From NCBI RefSeq assembly GCF_004801305.1, contig NZ_SSOD01000018.1, positions 38,295-102,294 of the forward strand: DNA of 64,000 nt. The letters are read 5' to 3'. Position 1 is the stretch's first letter; each line of letters begins with the position of its first letter. Under the pieces are notes generated by a model. The model had not been told where the DNA came from, searched no databases, and worked only from the letters and a program-made list of their open reading frames with translations. This stretch comes from Pseudothauera rhizosphaerae. Lineage in GTDB: Bacteria > Pseudomonadota > Gammaproteobacteria > Burkholderiales > Rhodocyclaceae. The position numbers were made by a program, and so were the translations under genes. This document shows positions 29,720-37,497 of the stretch, in pieces.

Positions 29720-29809
29720 GGTCCGCGCGTTACCGCTTCCGTAAGCCTGCGGTCATTTACGTTCATTTACATATCGACGGCAAGATAACGGAAGGCATGG
29801 CACAGCCAT

Positions 29810-29827
29810 AGTCTCTGTTCAGAGACT
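29810..29827. promoter_or_regulatory. 18-bp palindrome shared with the 54.2-kb control region
   Basis: AGTCTCTG-TT-CAGAGACT is a perfect inverted repeat, 91 bases upstream of the GCS2 gene start. A near copy lies at 54196-54213, and the two also share CAT just before the repeat. It is probably the operator of a dimeric regulator of the T3SS clusters; that regulator was not identified. Confidence 0.65.
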
Positions 29828-30064
29828 GGGCGAGAGCAGCCACGGCTGGCATCATCCCCCGGTGCGGACCGCAGCCGCCGCGACATCTTCATGGCACGAC
29901 TTTCGTCGGAAGTCCGCAGCGGGCGCGGCGAGCTTGACGGAAGAACGCGCCCGCGGGCACGCGGTGGCTGCCACAGCGTACCAGAGTTGGCATTTTTTCC
30001 GCCCCTGCACGCCCACGGCCGCGCGGGCTCTGATAATCTCCCGCCAGCCGGCGGGAAACGGCCG

Positions 30065-30093
30065 GGAACCTTTTCGCGGCCGCCGTTACCCAC
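30065..30093 (+). promoter_or_regulatory. ECF-type T3SS promoter motif, copy 1 (sctD operon)
   Basis: GGAACC at 30065-30070 and GTTACCCA from 30085 are spaced GAAC-N15-GTTACC. The site is 72 bases upstream of the first gene of the sctD-sctF operon. It is one of seven matching sites in the island and is read as a promoter of the ECF sigma factor encoded at 34646. Confidence 0.65.
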
Positions 30094-30164
30094 GTTCGGC
30101 CACGGTCCGGCGGACGATCCGCCGGCCTCAGACGAATGACCTATACAGACGAGGAATCGCGCTC

Positions 30165-30575
30165 ATGACCTGCTACCGGGACCGGTCGCGCCGATGGGGA
30201 ATCGCCACCATGCTGCTGGCCAGCCTGGCCGCCGCCCCGGCGTCCGCCGCCGACTGGCAGGAAGCGAGCGCCGGCCCGCAGTTCGTGGCCCTCGTCGACA
30301 CCGCCTCCATCGCCCGCGACGACGGGCGGGTCTCGGCCTGGGTGTGGTACCAGCCGGTCCGGCGCGGGTACTGGACCTGGCTGTTCCGCCGCGACGACGG
30401 GCCGCGTCTGCAGGCGGACATCAAGGAACGGGCCAGCGTGGATTGCCGCGCGCGCAGCTACCTGGTGCACGATTTCGAAGGCAGCCCCCTGAGCGGGCGC
30501 CACCTGGGCCGCGCCGCCGAGGTCGTGCCCGGCTCGGCGGAAGAAGCGGTGCTGGCCTGGCTGTGCAGGGGATGA
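30165..30575 (+). CDS. Secreted surface-adhesin protein E-like protein
   Basis: This is a 136-residue protein with a signal peptide (IATMLLASLAAAPASAAD). The mature part has the pattern of the surface-adhesin E domain: FVALVDTASIARDDGRVSAW, then KERASVDCRARSYL with a conserved Cys and a second Cys at the end (WLCRG), probably a disulfide pair. Function in this family is not well defined. It is the first gene after promoter copy 1, and its stop overlaps the sctD start, so it travels with the T3SS. An envelope role, for example as a pilotin-like or periplasmic accessory, is only a guess. Confidence 0.7.
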   Translation: MTCYRDRSRRWGIATMLLASLAAAPASAADWQEASAGPQFVALVDTASIARDDGRVSAWVWYQPVRRGYWTWLFRRDDGPRLQADIKERASVDCRARSYLVHDFEGSPLSGRHLGRAAEVVPGSAEEAVLAWLCRG

Positions 30576-31855
30576 GCGGCGGCCTCGAGTTCCGCGTCTT
30601 CACCGGCGGCCAGGCGGGCTGCCGGCTGCCGCTCAAGCCCGGCCTGTACCGGGCCGGCGCGGGGCCGGCCTGCGACATTCTGCTGGAACGCTATCCGCAG
30701 GGGCAGATCGCCTTCGTGCTCTACGTCGGCCACCAGGAAGTGGCGCTGGAGGCGGTGGACGGCGAACTGAGCCTGGGCGGACAGCCGGCCCAGGGGCTGC
30801 GTCCGCTGACTCCGGGGCAGGTCTTCGCCCTCGGTGAACGGCTGTTCGCGGTGGACCACCCCGGCGAGGCCTGGCCGGAAAATCCCGTCGTCACCATCGC
30901 CGAAACACCCGCCGAGACCGTGGACGAAGCACGGCAGGAGACGCCCGGGGCGGCCCCAGCCGACGCGACGCCTGCCGCCCCTCAGGAACCCGCAGCCGAA
31001 CCGGCGCCCGCGCCGGTCGCGATCACCCCGTCGGACGCCCCGCGCCGGCACCTGCCGTTCTGGGCGCTGTGGCTGGGCGGCACCGCGCTGTTCCTGGGCG
31101 TAGGGATACTGGTGCTGTTCCTGTCGCTGCGCCCGGCTCCCGCACCGGACAGGCCCGACCCGGGACGCATCGCGCTGGCGCTGGAACAACTGATCGCCGC
31201 CACGCGCGGCCACGCCGAACTGCGCCTCGAACCCCAGCCCGGCGGACGCCTGAAGCTCGCCGGCTACGTCGCCACGCGCGAACAGAAGGCCGAACTGGCG
31301 CGCGCCGCGCGCGCGATCGCCCCCTCGCTGCTGCTGCAGGTCAGTGCCGACGAGGACATGGAGGGGCTGGTGCGCGACACCCTGGCGCGCTTCGACGGCG
31401 AAGGCATCGAATTCGCGGGCCTGCGCTTCGGCGAACTGACGCTCCAGGGCCACGTCGCCGCCGCGGCGCTGCGCGACCGCGTCGGCGAGACCCTGTTCGA
31501 CGACGTGCCCGGCCTGCGCCTGATCCATGCCAACGTCAGCGCCGCCGACGATGCACTGGTGACGATGCGCGACCTGCTCGCCGAAGCCGGTCTCGACGGG
31601 CACATAGCCGGCCGCCTGGACGGCAACCGGCTCGTCGTCGGCGGCAGCCCGTCGGACGCCGAACGCCGGACCTGGAACGACATCCGCCGCCGCCTGGCGG
31701 CGCGCTTCGGCGCGGCGCTGGAGATCGTCGAGAATTTCCGCACCGTATCGCCGCAGCGCAACGACGTGGTGCTCGCCGTGCGCGGCAAGGTACCCTACGT
31801 GGTGCTCGCCAACGGCGACAAGGAAGGACGCAGCACGGAGGACCTGCCCCAATGA
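30572..31855 (+). CDS. sctD: T3SS inner-membrane ring protein SctD
   Basis: SctD forms the outer of the two inner-membrane rings of the injectisome. The 427-residue protein has a cytoplasmic FHA-like N-terminal domain (about 1-100), a Pro/Ala/Glu-rich linker, one transmembrane helix (about 163-186, FWALWLGGTALFLGVGILVL) and periplasmic ring-building repeats. Order and size fit YscD/BscD. It overlaps the adhesin-E-like gene upstream and the YscE-like gene downstream by 4 bases each. Confidence 0.9.
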   Translation: MSGGLEFRVFTGGQAGCRLPLKPGLYRAGAGPACDILLERYPQGQIAFVLYVGHQEVALEAVDGELSLGGQPAQGLRPLTPGQVFALGERLFAVDHPGEAWPENPVVTIAETPAETVDEARQETPGAAPADATPAAPQEPAAEPAPAPVAITPSDAPRRHLPFWALWLGGTALFLGVGILVLFLSLRPAPAPDRPDPGRIALALEQLIAATRGHAELRLEPQPGGRLKLAGYVATREQKAELARAARAIAPSLLLQVSADEDMEGLVRDTLARFDGEGIEFAGLRFGELTLQGHVAAAALRDRVGETLFDDVPGLRLIHANVSAADDALVTMRDLLAEAGLDGHIAGRLDGNRLVVGGSPSDAERRTWNDIRRRLAARFGAALEIVENFRTVSPQRNDVVLAVRGKVPYVVLANGDKEGRSTEDLPQ

Positions 31856-32058
31856 CCGAACAGCCCCCTGCCGAAGCCGAAGCGCTGTCGGCGCTGTTCG
31901 CGCCGCAGGTGGACGATCCGGCCGTCGCCGCGGCACTGCGCGCGCGCCTGGAGGAATTCGACCAGGCGATTGCGGCCGGCGGCGGACGGGAAGAATATAG
32001 GCGCTGGCAGGCGAGCCGCAGTGCCTTGCAGGCCGCACTGGACATCCTCGGCGCCTGA
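31852..32058 (+). CDS. Small YscE-like needle co-chaperone candidate
   Basis: This 68-residue acidic, helical protein (RARLEEFDQAIAAGGGREEY, ASRSALQAALDIL) lies between sctD and the needle gene. In Yersinia the same place (yscD-yscE-yscF) holds YscE, a 66-residue co-chaperone that with the TPR protein YscG keeps needle subunits unassembled. A YscG/HrpB1-like gene is present at 46552. The assignment rests on size, helix content and position, not on recognisable motifs. Confidence 0.65.
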   Translation: MTEQPPAEAEALSALFAPQVDDPAVAAALRARLEEFDQAIAAGGGREEYRRWQASRSALQAALDILGA

Positions 32059-32134
32059 GGGCGTCCCGGGCTTCGAATCATCGACCATTCACTGCCGGCC
32101 CCCGCCGGCAACCTGCAGACCAAGGAGTAGCGAA

Positions 32135-32368
32135 ATGTCCATCACTTTCGACAGCATCGACGCGACCCTGCGCCAGATCACCCAGCGGAAGGAAGACGAT
32201 CTGCGCACCACGCTGGATACGATCGCCGGCAAGGATAATCCCGACACGACCGATCTGTACGAGATGCAGCGCTCGATGCAGCAATGGACGCTGATGGTTC
32301 AGGCCCAGAGCACCATGGTGAAGGAACTCGGCGATACCCTGAAGGGCATCGTGCAGAAAGCCGGCTGA
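32135..32368 (+). CDS. sctF: T3SS needle subunit SctF
   Basis: This is a 77-residue needle protein of the YscF/MxiH/PrgI family. It is two helices around a turn (KDNPDTTDLYEMQRSMQQWT), ending with the typical hydrophobic C-terminal helix and VQAQSTMVKELGDTLKGIVQ. It has AAGGAG 9 bases before the start. It is last in the sctD operon and faces a convergent chaperone gene; a GC hairpin at 32391-32413 lies between them, without a T-run. Confidence 0.93.
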   Translation: MSITFDSIDATLRQITQRKEDDLRTTLDTIAGKDNPDTTDLYEMQRSMQQWTLMVQAQSTMVKELGDTLKGIVQKAG

Positions 32369-32422
32369 GCCGCCGGAAAGACCTTCCGTTCGCCCTGCCC
32401 CCGCCGCAGGGCGGGAATGCGT

Positions 32423-32878
32423 TCACACCCGCAGCATCATCCCCGCCAGTCCGGCGCGCTCCGGCGCCCCGGCCGGCGGCCGCTGCAGGCGTTCGGCCCA
32501 GCTCAGCGCGGCATTGACGAAGCCCTCCAGCCGGGCTTCCAGTTGATCGGCTTCCAGTCCCTGCGGCGACAGGCACTGCACCAGCAGGGCGACATCCTTT
32601 TCCGGGTCCACCGCCAGCGTCGCGCCCTCGGTGACGCGCCACATGAAATTGCCGCGCAGCATGGCCAGCAGCAGATCGGGCCGCTCCGCCGGCTCGAACT
32701 CGCCCAGCGTGGCGAACAGCACCATGCCCCCCAGGCGCGTGTCGGCCGCGAGGTAGACCGTCATGCGGCGGTCGAAGGCCAGCGCGCACAAGCCGCGCTC
32801 ATCGAACGCCAGACCCTCGATGCCGAAACGCCGGCCCAGCGCCTCCAGCAGCCGCGCACACCGCTCGCGCAGGCTCAC
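32423..32878 (-). CDS. CesT/SycE-class T3SS chaperone
   Basis: This is a 151-residue acidic protein with the class I chaperone pattern: a helix (RCARLLEALGRRFG), beta strands (GLCALAFDRRMTVYLAAD), MVLFATLGEFE, a central LLLAMLRGNFM helix, and a C-terminal helix (EGFVNAALSWAERLQ). It starts with GTG overlapping the stop of the RsbW-like kinase gene, so the two are coupled. No effector gene lies next to it; it may serve a regulatory or distant substrate. Confidence 0.75.
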   Translation of the reverse strand: MSLRERCARLLEALGRRFGIEGLAFDERGLCALAFDRRMTVYLAADTRLGGMVLFATLGEFEPAERPDLLLAMLRGNFMWRVTEGATLAVDPEKDVALLVQCLSPQGLEADQLEARLEGFVNAALSWAERLQRPPAGAPERAGLAGMMLRV

Positions 32879-33300
32879 GGCGCGGCCTCCAGCACCTTGC
32901 GCAGGCGCACCAGGTTGTGGCCGTCCTCGCGGGCGTAATGCCACTCGTCCATCAGCGTGCGCACGAAGTGCACGCCCAGCCCGCCGACCTCCCGCTCCTC
33001 GATGCCCTGCGTCAGCACCGGCGGCGGCAACTGGAACGGATCGAAGGGCGGCGCATCGTCGCGCAGTTCCATCTCCAGCACATCGTCCTGCCGCCGCACG
33101 CGCAGCGAAATCCGCCCCGGGGCGCCGGGGCCCAGGCCGTGCAGGATGACGTTGGTGATCAGTTCCTCGAGCGCGAGGTTGACCTGGAACACCGTGCCCG
33201 CAGCCACGCCGGCCTCCTCGGCCCATTCGGCAAAGGCGTCGGCCAGGGCGGGGATCGCGCCCAGGTCGGTGCTCAGGGTCTGTTCGAAATCGGTACTCAC
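32875..33300 (-). CDS. RsbW/BtrW-type serine-protein kinase anti-sigma factor
   Basis: This is a 141-residue GHKL ATPase-fold protein. The N box is LALEELITNVILHG (Asn50), the G1 box LRDDAPPFDPF (Asp81) and the G2 box GGLGVHFVRTL. Such kinases phosphorylate a STAS partner on Ser and hold a sigma factor or other target when the partner is phosphorylated. It is divergent from the STAS gene, matching btrW/btrV in Bordetella T3SS loci. The GTG at 33300 (MSTDFEQ) is chosen because the fold begins there; longer open sequence upstream is uninformative. Confidence 0.9.
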   Translation of the reverse strand: MSTDFEQTLSTDLGAIPALADAFAEWAEEAGVAAGTVFQVNLALEELITNVILHGLGPGAPGRISLRVRRQDDVLEMELRDDAPPFDPFQLPPPVLTQGIEEREVGGLGVHFVRTLMDEWHYAREDGHNLVRLRKVLEAAP

Positions 33301-33584
33301 GACATCGCTGCTCGCAGTGCATGGCCTGCGCCGGCGGGCCGCGGCGCAAGGCGCGCCATCACCGGCAGCAGGCATTCCCAAGGGATTGGATTGCTGAGCG
33401 GAGTATATAGGCGATGCCGGGGCCGGTGTGTAGCGCTGCCGGCGGTCGAGGCACGATCTCTGCACTTTTCATGGCGTAATGCGTGGATGGCTTTACAATT
33501 CGCCGGACATGCGGCCAACTTGGCCCGCTTACCCCGGCGCAACGCATTGCGCATGCGCCTTGACCACGGTACAGAGGGAGCAGA

Positions 33585-33923
33585 TTGAACATTCAGACCG
33601 AAAAGCGTGGCGAAGTCAGCGTGATCCGGCCCACCGGACGCATCGACAGCGCCACCGCCAGTGCTTTCGACCGCACCGTCAATGAGGTTTTCGACAGTGG
33701 CGCACGCTGGGTCGTGCTCGACATGTCCCAACTCGAATACATCAGCAGCGCGGGCCTGCGCGGCGTGCTGATCGCCGGCAAGAAGGCGCGCGCCCTGCCC
33801 GGCGGCAAGCTGGTGCTGTGCGCCCTGCGCGAGCAGATCCGGGAAGTCTTCGAGATCAGCGGCTTCCTGGCGATCTTCGCGATCACGGCGGACCTGGATG
33901 CGGCCCTGCGCCAGTTCGAGTGA
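33585..33923 (+). CDS. STAS-domain anti-sigma factor antagonist (BtrV/RsbV-like)
   Basis: This is a 112-residue single STAS domain. The phosphorylation site is visible in LEYISSAGLRGVLIAG (Ser54/Ser55), with VSVIRPTGRIDSATA at the N-terminus. It would be phosphorylated by the adjacent RsbW-type kinase and dephosphorylated by the SpoIIE phosphatase at 26117. The start is TTG at 33585, supported by AGAGGGAGCAG just upstream; no ATG lies near. Confidence 0.92.
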   Translation: MNIQTEKRGEVSVIRPTGRIDSATASAFDRTVNEVFDSGARWVVLDMSQLEYISSAGLRGVLIAGKKARALPGGKLVLCALREQIREVFEISGFLAIFAITADLDAALRQFE

Positions 33924-33939
33924 ACCGGCGTCCGGCCGC

Positions 33940-33967
33940 GAACTTTTTCCGGCCTCGCGTCCACTCA
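33940..33967 (+). promoter_or_regulatory. ECF-type T3SS promoter motif, copy 2 (34032-sigma operon)
   Basis: GAACTTTTT at 33940 and GTCCACTCA from 33959 give GAAC-N15-GTCCAC, the least exact of the seven sites in its -10 half. That half also resembles the CCACNNA box of HrpL promoters. It lies 65 bases upstream of the gene cotranscribed with the ECF sigma factor, so autoregulation is likely. Confidence 0.55.
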
Positions 33968-34031
33968 CCGGGTAGAGAGTCCGCAGGCTCCCGGCCCGAG
34001 GCCGGCATGCCCCCCAACGAAGAGGAAGCCC

Positions 34032-34649
34032 GTGATACGTCTAGACGGCACTCATTCCATTCCCCTGGATGCCTTCCGCAAGGTCGAAGGACAGGAAGGC
34101 AAGGTCGATATCGTCCAGGGCAACGACGGCCAGCCGCAGGTCATCGCCACCGGCCGCTCGAGCACGGGACGCGAGGTCCAATGGCTGCGGCCGGGCAGCG
34201 AGGATGTGCACACCAGCCAGGTGGTGGAGCGTTTCCTGGAATCGGTGTCGGAGGAGTTCGGCCCCCGCATCACCAGTTCCATCGCCCGCGAACTGGGGCT
34301 GGAGCGCACCTCCGGCGGCCTCGACACGCGCACCGTCGAGCGTGCGGTACACATGGCCGAGACCGAGCGCGAGGTGTTCTCGGGCATCAACTTCTTCCTC
34401 GAACTGCACTGCTCGGCCGAAGCCCGCACGCCGGCTTTCCGCGCTGCCTGCACGGAACTCGGCATAAACCCCGACACGCTGGGGCGGGACACCCTGAAGT
34501 CCCTGGACCAGCGCTTCCACGCCGCGCTGGCCGAGGCTTCGTCGTCCAACAACGAGCCGCTGCCGCCCGAACAGGGTGAGCGCCTGCTGCGCCAGGTGCT
34601 CGATGGCTGGGTGCGCGACGGCCGTCCGGCAGGCGGGTCCGGACAATGA
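34032..34649 (+). CDS. Unrecognised 205-residue protein coupled to the ECF sigma factor
   Basis: I do not recognise this protein. It is mostly helical and hydrophilic, with no signal peptide or membrane segment. The N-terminus MIRLDGTHSIPLDAF resembles the unstructured start of secreted T3SS proteins; a helical middle follows (FLESVSEEFGPRITSSIARE, ETEREVFSGINFFLELH). It starts with GTG and overlaps the sigma factor start by 4 bases. In Bordetella the regulator BtrA/BspR is itself secreted and antagonises BtrS; a similar secreted anti-sigma role is conceivable here but rests on position alone. Confidence 0.6.
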   Translation: MIRLDGTHSIPLDAFRKVEGQEGKVDIVQGNDGQPQVIATGRSSTGREVQWLRPGSEDVHTSQVVERFLESVSEEFGPRITSSIARELGLERTSGGLDTRTVERAVHMAETEREVFSGINFFLELHCSAEARTPAFRAACTELGINPDTLGRDTLKSLDQRFHAALAEASSSNNEPLPPEQGERLLRQVLDGWVRDGRPAGGSGQ

Positions 34650-35212
34650 GCGAGGGCATGGGTGAAGCCGTCCCGGCTGGACGCCAGGACGGGCTCGAAC
34701 AACGCTTCGGCCTGCTGGTCCGGCAGCACCAGAGCCGTCTGTACCGCTTCGTGCTGCGCAACATCGGCAACCATTCGGACGCCGAGGACATCGCCCAGCA
34801 GGCCTTCGTCGAGGCCTACCGCGCCATGGCCAGCTTTCGCGGCGAATCCGAGCTGTCCACCTGGCTGTACGGCATCGCCATGAACCTGGTGCGCAACTAC
34901 CTCAACCGCGCGCCGCACCGGGTGCGCGAGTACGAATCCGACGAGGTGCTGGAAAGCATGCCCGACGGCGGCGACGGTCCCGAGGCGCTCACCGGGCGCG
35001 CCCAGGTGATGACGCAACTGGCCGGGCTGGTGGAGCAACTGCCGGCCGAACTGCAGCAGATCTTCATGCTGGTGGCCATCGACGGCCTGTCCTACGACGA
35101 GGCCGCGGTGATGCTGGAAATCCCGGTCGGCACGGTGCGCAGCCGTCTGTTCCGCGCCCGCGACGCGATCAAGACCCGCTGTCCGGAACTGCGGGAGCTG
35201 CTGAAGGACTGA
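34646..35212 (+). CDS. ECF RNA polymerase sigma factor (BtrS/HrpL-like)
   Basis: This is a 188-residue ECF sigma factor. Region 2 is clear (RLYRFVLRNIGNHSDAEDIA, AFVEAYRAMASFRGESELST) and region 4 follows after a short linker (LPAELQQIFMLVAIDGLSYD, IPVGTVRSRLFRARDAI). It lies within the T3SS island beside partner-switch genes, as BtrS does in Bordetella, and T3SS-island ECF factors such as BtrS and HrpL drive secretion genes. The repeated GAAC-N15/16-GTTACC sites in the island are its probable promoters. It converges with sctC, 27 bases away. Confidence 0.93.
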   Translation: MSEGMGEAVPAGRQDGLEQRFGLLVRQHQSRLYRFVLRNIGNHSDAEDIAQQAFVEAYRAMASFRGESELSTWLYGIAMNLVRNYLNRAPHRVREYESDEVLESMPDGGDGPEALTGRAQVMTQLAGLVEQLPAELQQIFMLVAIDGLSYDEAAVMLEIPVGTVRSRLFRARDAIKTRCPELRELLKD

Positions 35213-35239
35213 AGGGCGTCCGGTGCGCTGCGCCGGCTC

Positions 35240-37027
35240 TCAGTTCGACACGAATTCCAGTTCCTTGGGCCACGCCACCTCCCTGACCGGCGCCGGCGGC
35301 TGTTCCGCCGCCGCCTTCGGCGTGGCTTCCGGCTCGACCCCGGCCGCGACGGACGGCTGGGCCGGCACGACCGCCGCCGCAGCGCCCGGTACGGCTGCGG
35401 CGAGGGGCACCGCGGCCGGCGGGGTGCGGGCGGCGGAGACGGAGGGGTTGTCGATGATGCGCGGGCGGATCATGAACAGGCGCTCGCGGCGCTGGCGTTC
35501 GGCCTGGCTGTTGCGGAACAGCAGGCCCAGCACCGGCACGTCGCCCAGCAGCGGCACCCGGTCCTCGCTGCTGGTCTCCGAGTCGAGGAAATAGCCGCCG
35601 ATCAGCAGGCTGTCGTTCTCGCGCACCACGGCCTGGGTGCTGATGTTGCTCTGCAGGACCGTGGGCAGGGTGTCCACCTGGCGGCCGGGCTGGATCTTGC
35701 CGTCCTCGATGTCCACCACCAGTTGCACCATGCGCAGGCCGTTTTCCTCGATCAGGCGCGGGGTGACCTTGAGCAGGGTGCCGGTGGAGATGGGGACCAG
35801 TTCGGCGACCCTTTCGCCGGTCACGCGCACGTAGAAGGTTTCCGACAGGTCGAGCACGGCCACCAGGTTGTCCACGGTCAGCACCGAGGGCCGCGCCAGG
35901 ATGCGCGCGTCCCCGTCCGAGGCCAGGGCGTTGACCTGGGCCACGAAGAAGCTGGTGGTGTTGGACAGGATGGTGGTCTTGTTGATGTTGTCCCCGGCCC
36001 CGATGGTCACCGTGGACGTGCCCGGATCGGGCGAGGTGTCGCCGAAGCCGAAGGTGAAGTCGCCGGTGCGCCCCGCCCAGGCGACGCCCAGCGAATCGAG
36101 GCGGTCGGTGTTGATGTCCATGATCATCGCCTCGATCTCGATCAGGGGCGTCGGTACGTCGAGCTGGCGGATCAGGGATTCGTAGGCGGCCATGTGTTCC
36201 GGCGCGTCATGCACGATGACCGCGTTGAGCCGCTGGTCGGCCTCGATCACCGCACGGCGGGCGTTGGCCGCCGCGCGCACCGGTGGCCGTTCCGCCGCGG
36301 CGGGGGCGTCCGCGCCCAGCGCCGACGGCGCCGTTCCGCCGGCCGGCGTGGTGGTCAGGGAGGACGTGCCCCCTGCCGTCTCCTGGTCGGCCACCAGGCC
36401 GCGCAGGATGCTCGCCACGCCGGGCGTGGTCACCTGCTGGTCGCGGTAGCTGAAGCTGCGGTCCTCCGCGCGGGCGTGCTTGAGCGGGAAGACGCGGATC
36501 TCGCGCCCGCCGCTGGGGCCGGAGCCCAGTTCGGCCACGGTGCCCATGACCAGGTCCACGTAGGCCGGCGGTCCGGACAGGATCACCACCCCGCGGTCGG
36601 CGAACTCGCCCCAGCCGTAGCGCGCATCGAAGATGCCCAGGTTGTTCAGCGCGGCCTTGAGCGCCCCCACGTCGCTCGCGCCGACCCGCAGCGTGCGGCT
36701 GATGGATTCCGATGCCTTGGCCACGTGCAGCACGCCGCCGTGGTAGTACCACGTCAGCCCGTAGCTGGAGGCCAGGGTATCGAGGAACTGGGTCGGCGTG
36801 GCGGCCGAGTAGTTGCCGTTGAGCTGGCCGCCCACCAGCGGGCTCAGTTCCAGCTTCAGCCCGAAGGCGCCGGCGAAATCGCCCAGCACCCGGGGCAGCG
36901 GAAACTGCCTGGCGAAGTATTGGAACGGGACCTCCGGCCACGGGGCCGGCGCGGCGGCGGCCAGGCCGGCCGCGGACAGCACGAGGATGGCGGCCAGGCC
37001 GCGCAGGAAGGGTGTGCAACGCCTCAT
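35240..37027 (-). CDS. sctC: T3SS outer-membrane secretin SctC
   Basis: SctC forms the outer-membrane ring. The 595-residue protein has a signal peptide (residues 1-25), N0/N1-type domains (LSPLVGGQLNGNYSAATPTQ, VFPLKHARAEDRSF), a variable Ala-rich linker, N3, and the secretin core with IEIEAMIMDINTDRLDSLGV, DGDARILARPSVLTVDNLVA, and the final VPLLGDVPVLGLLFRN. About 60 Pro/Ala-rich residues follow the core, with a possible pilotin-binding end. It is coupled (4-base overlap) to a chaperone gene read from promoter copy 7. Confidence 0.96.
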   Translation of the reverse strand: MRRCTPFLRGLAAILVLSAAGLAAAAPAPWPEVPFQYFARQFPLPRVLGDFAGAFGLKLELSPLVGGQLNGNYSAATPTQFLDTLASSYGLTWYYHGGVLHVAKASESISRTLRVGASDVGALKAALNNLGIFDARYGWGEFADRGVVILSGPPAYVDLVMGTVAELGSGPSGGREIRVFPLKHARAEDRSFSYRDQQVTTPGVASILRGLVADQETAGGTSSLTTTPAGGTAPSALGADAPAAAERPPVRAAANARRAVIEADQRLNAVIVHDAPEHMAAYESLIRQLDVPTPLIEIEAMIMDINTDRLDSLGVAWAGRTGDFTFGFGDTSPDPGTSTVTIGAGDNINKTTILSNTTSFFVAQVNALASDGDARILARPSVLTVDNLVAVLDLSETFYVRVTGERVAELVPISTGTLLKVTPRLIEENGLRMVQLVVDIEDGKIQPGRQVDTLPTVLQSNISTQAVVRENDSLLIGGYFLDSETSSEDRVPLLGDVPVLGLLFRNSQAERQRRERLFMIRPRIIDNPSVSAARTPPAAVPLAAAVPGAAAAVVPAQPSVAAGVEPEATPKAAAEQPPAPVREVAWPKELEFVSN

Positions 37028-37425
37028 GAACGCTCCCCGAGTGCCGCCGCCCAGTAGTCCAGGTCGTTCAGGAAGGCTTCCAGGCCGTCTTCGAAGGCGC
37101 GTGCGTCCTCGCCGTCCAGGGCGGCCTGCAGCAGCAGGTGGCCGCCGTCCGGTGCCAGCACCGGCACGCCGATCTGGCGCGCCGCGCCGGCGGTCACGCG
37201 CAGCATCAGCCGGTCCACCAGGGCTTCGCGCTCCTGGGCCAGGGCGGGCAGCGCCGCCAGGCGGGCTTCCAACTCGATCTGGCGGGCGGGGCCGCGGCGC
37301 AGGCTGACGCGGGGATAGCGGTCCACCCGCAGTTCGAGCCGGCCGCTGGCCTCCCAGTCGCCGGGATCGATCGCAAAACGGGTGCTCAGCGCGGCCAGTC
37401 CGGCCGGCAGGGAAACGGTACTCAT
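37024..37425 (-). CDS. Small T3SS chaperone-like protein upstream of sctC
   Basis: This 133-residue acidic protein has the beta-alpha order of a class I chaperone (LELRVDRYPRVSLRR, LMLRVTAGAARQIG, DGGHLLLQAALDG) and a C-terminal helix AFEDGLEAFLNDLDYWAAAL. The ATG at 37425 has GGAG 9 bases upstream; an in-frame ATG at 37440 lacks a ribosome binding site. It is the first gene after promoter motif copy 7 and overlaps sctC. Whether it assists an effector or the secretin is unknown. Confidence 0.65.
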   Translation of the reverse strand: MSTVSLPAGLAALSTRFAIDPGDWEASGRLELRVDRYPRVSLRRGPARQIELEARLAALPALAQEREALVDRLMLRVTAGAARQIGVPVLAPDGGHLLLQAALDGEDARAFEDGLEAFLNDLDYWAAALGERS

Positions 37426-37473
37426 CGGGGATGACTCCATGCGCGCCGCGGGTTGCGGCGCCCTTGCGTATGG

Positions 37474-37497
37474 GTAACCTGGCGTGCCACGGGGTTC
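37474..37497 (-). promoter_or_regulatory. ECF-type T3SS promoter motif, copy 7 (chaperone-sctC)
   Basis: On the minus strand GAAC (37497-37494) and GTTACCCA (from 37478) are 15 bases apart. The -35 part overlaps the last codons of sctU, so sctC can be read independently of the long operon upstream. Confidence 0.65.

Larger units (their letters stand above)
29720..30164. other. Divergent control region between the GCS2/phosphatase operon and sctD operon
   Basis: These 445 bases hold no convincing gene; the plus-strand open frame upstream of 30165 lacks a start signal and family content. They contain the palindrome at 29810-29827, a GC hairpin (CCCGCC-AGCC-GGCGGG, near 30041-30057) and the ECF-type promoter motif at 30065-30093. 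Confidence 0.7.
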
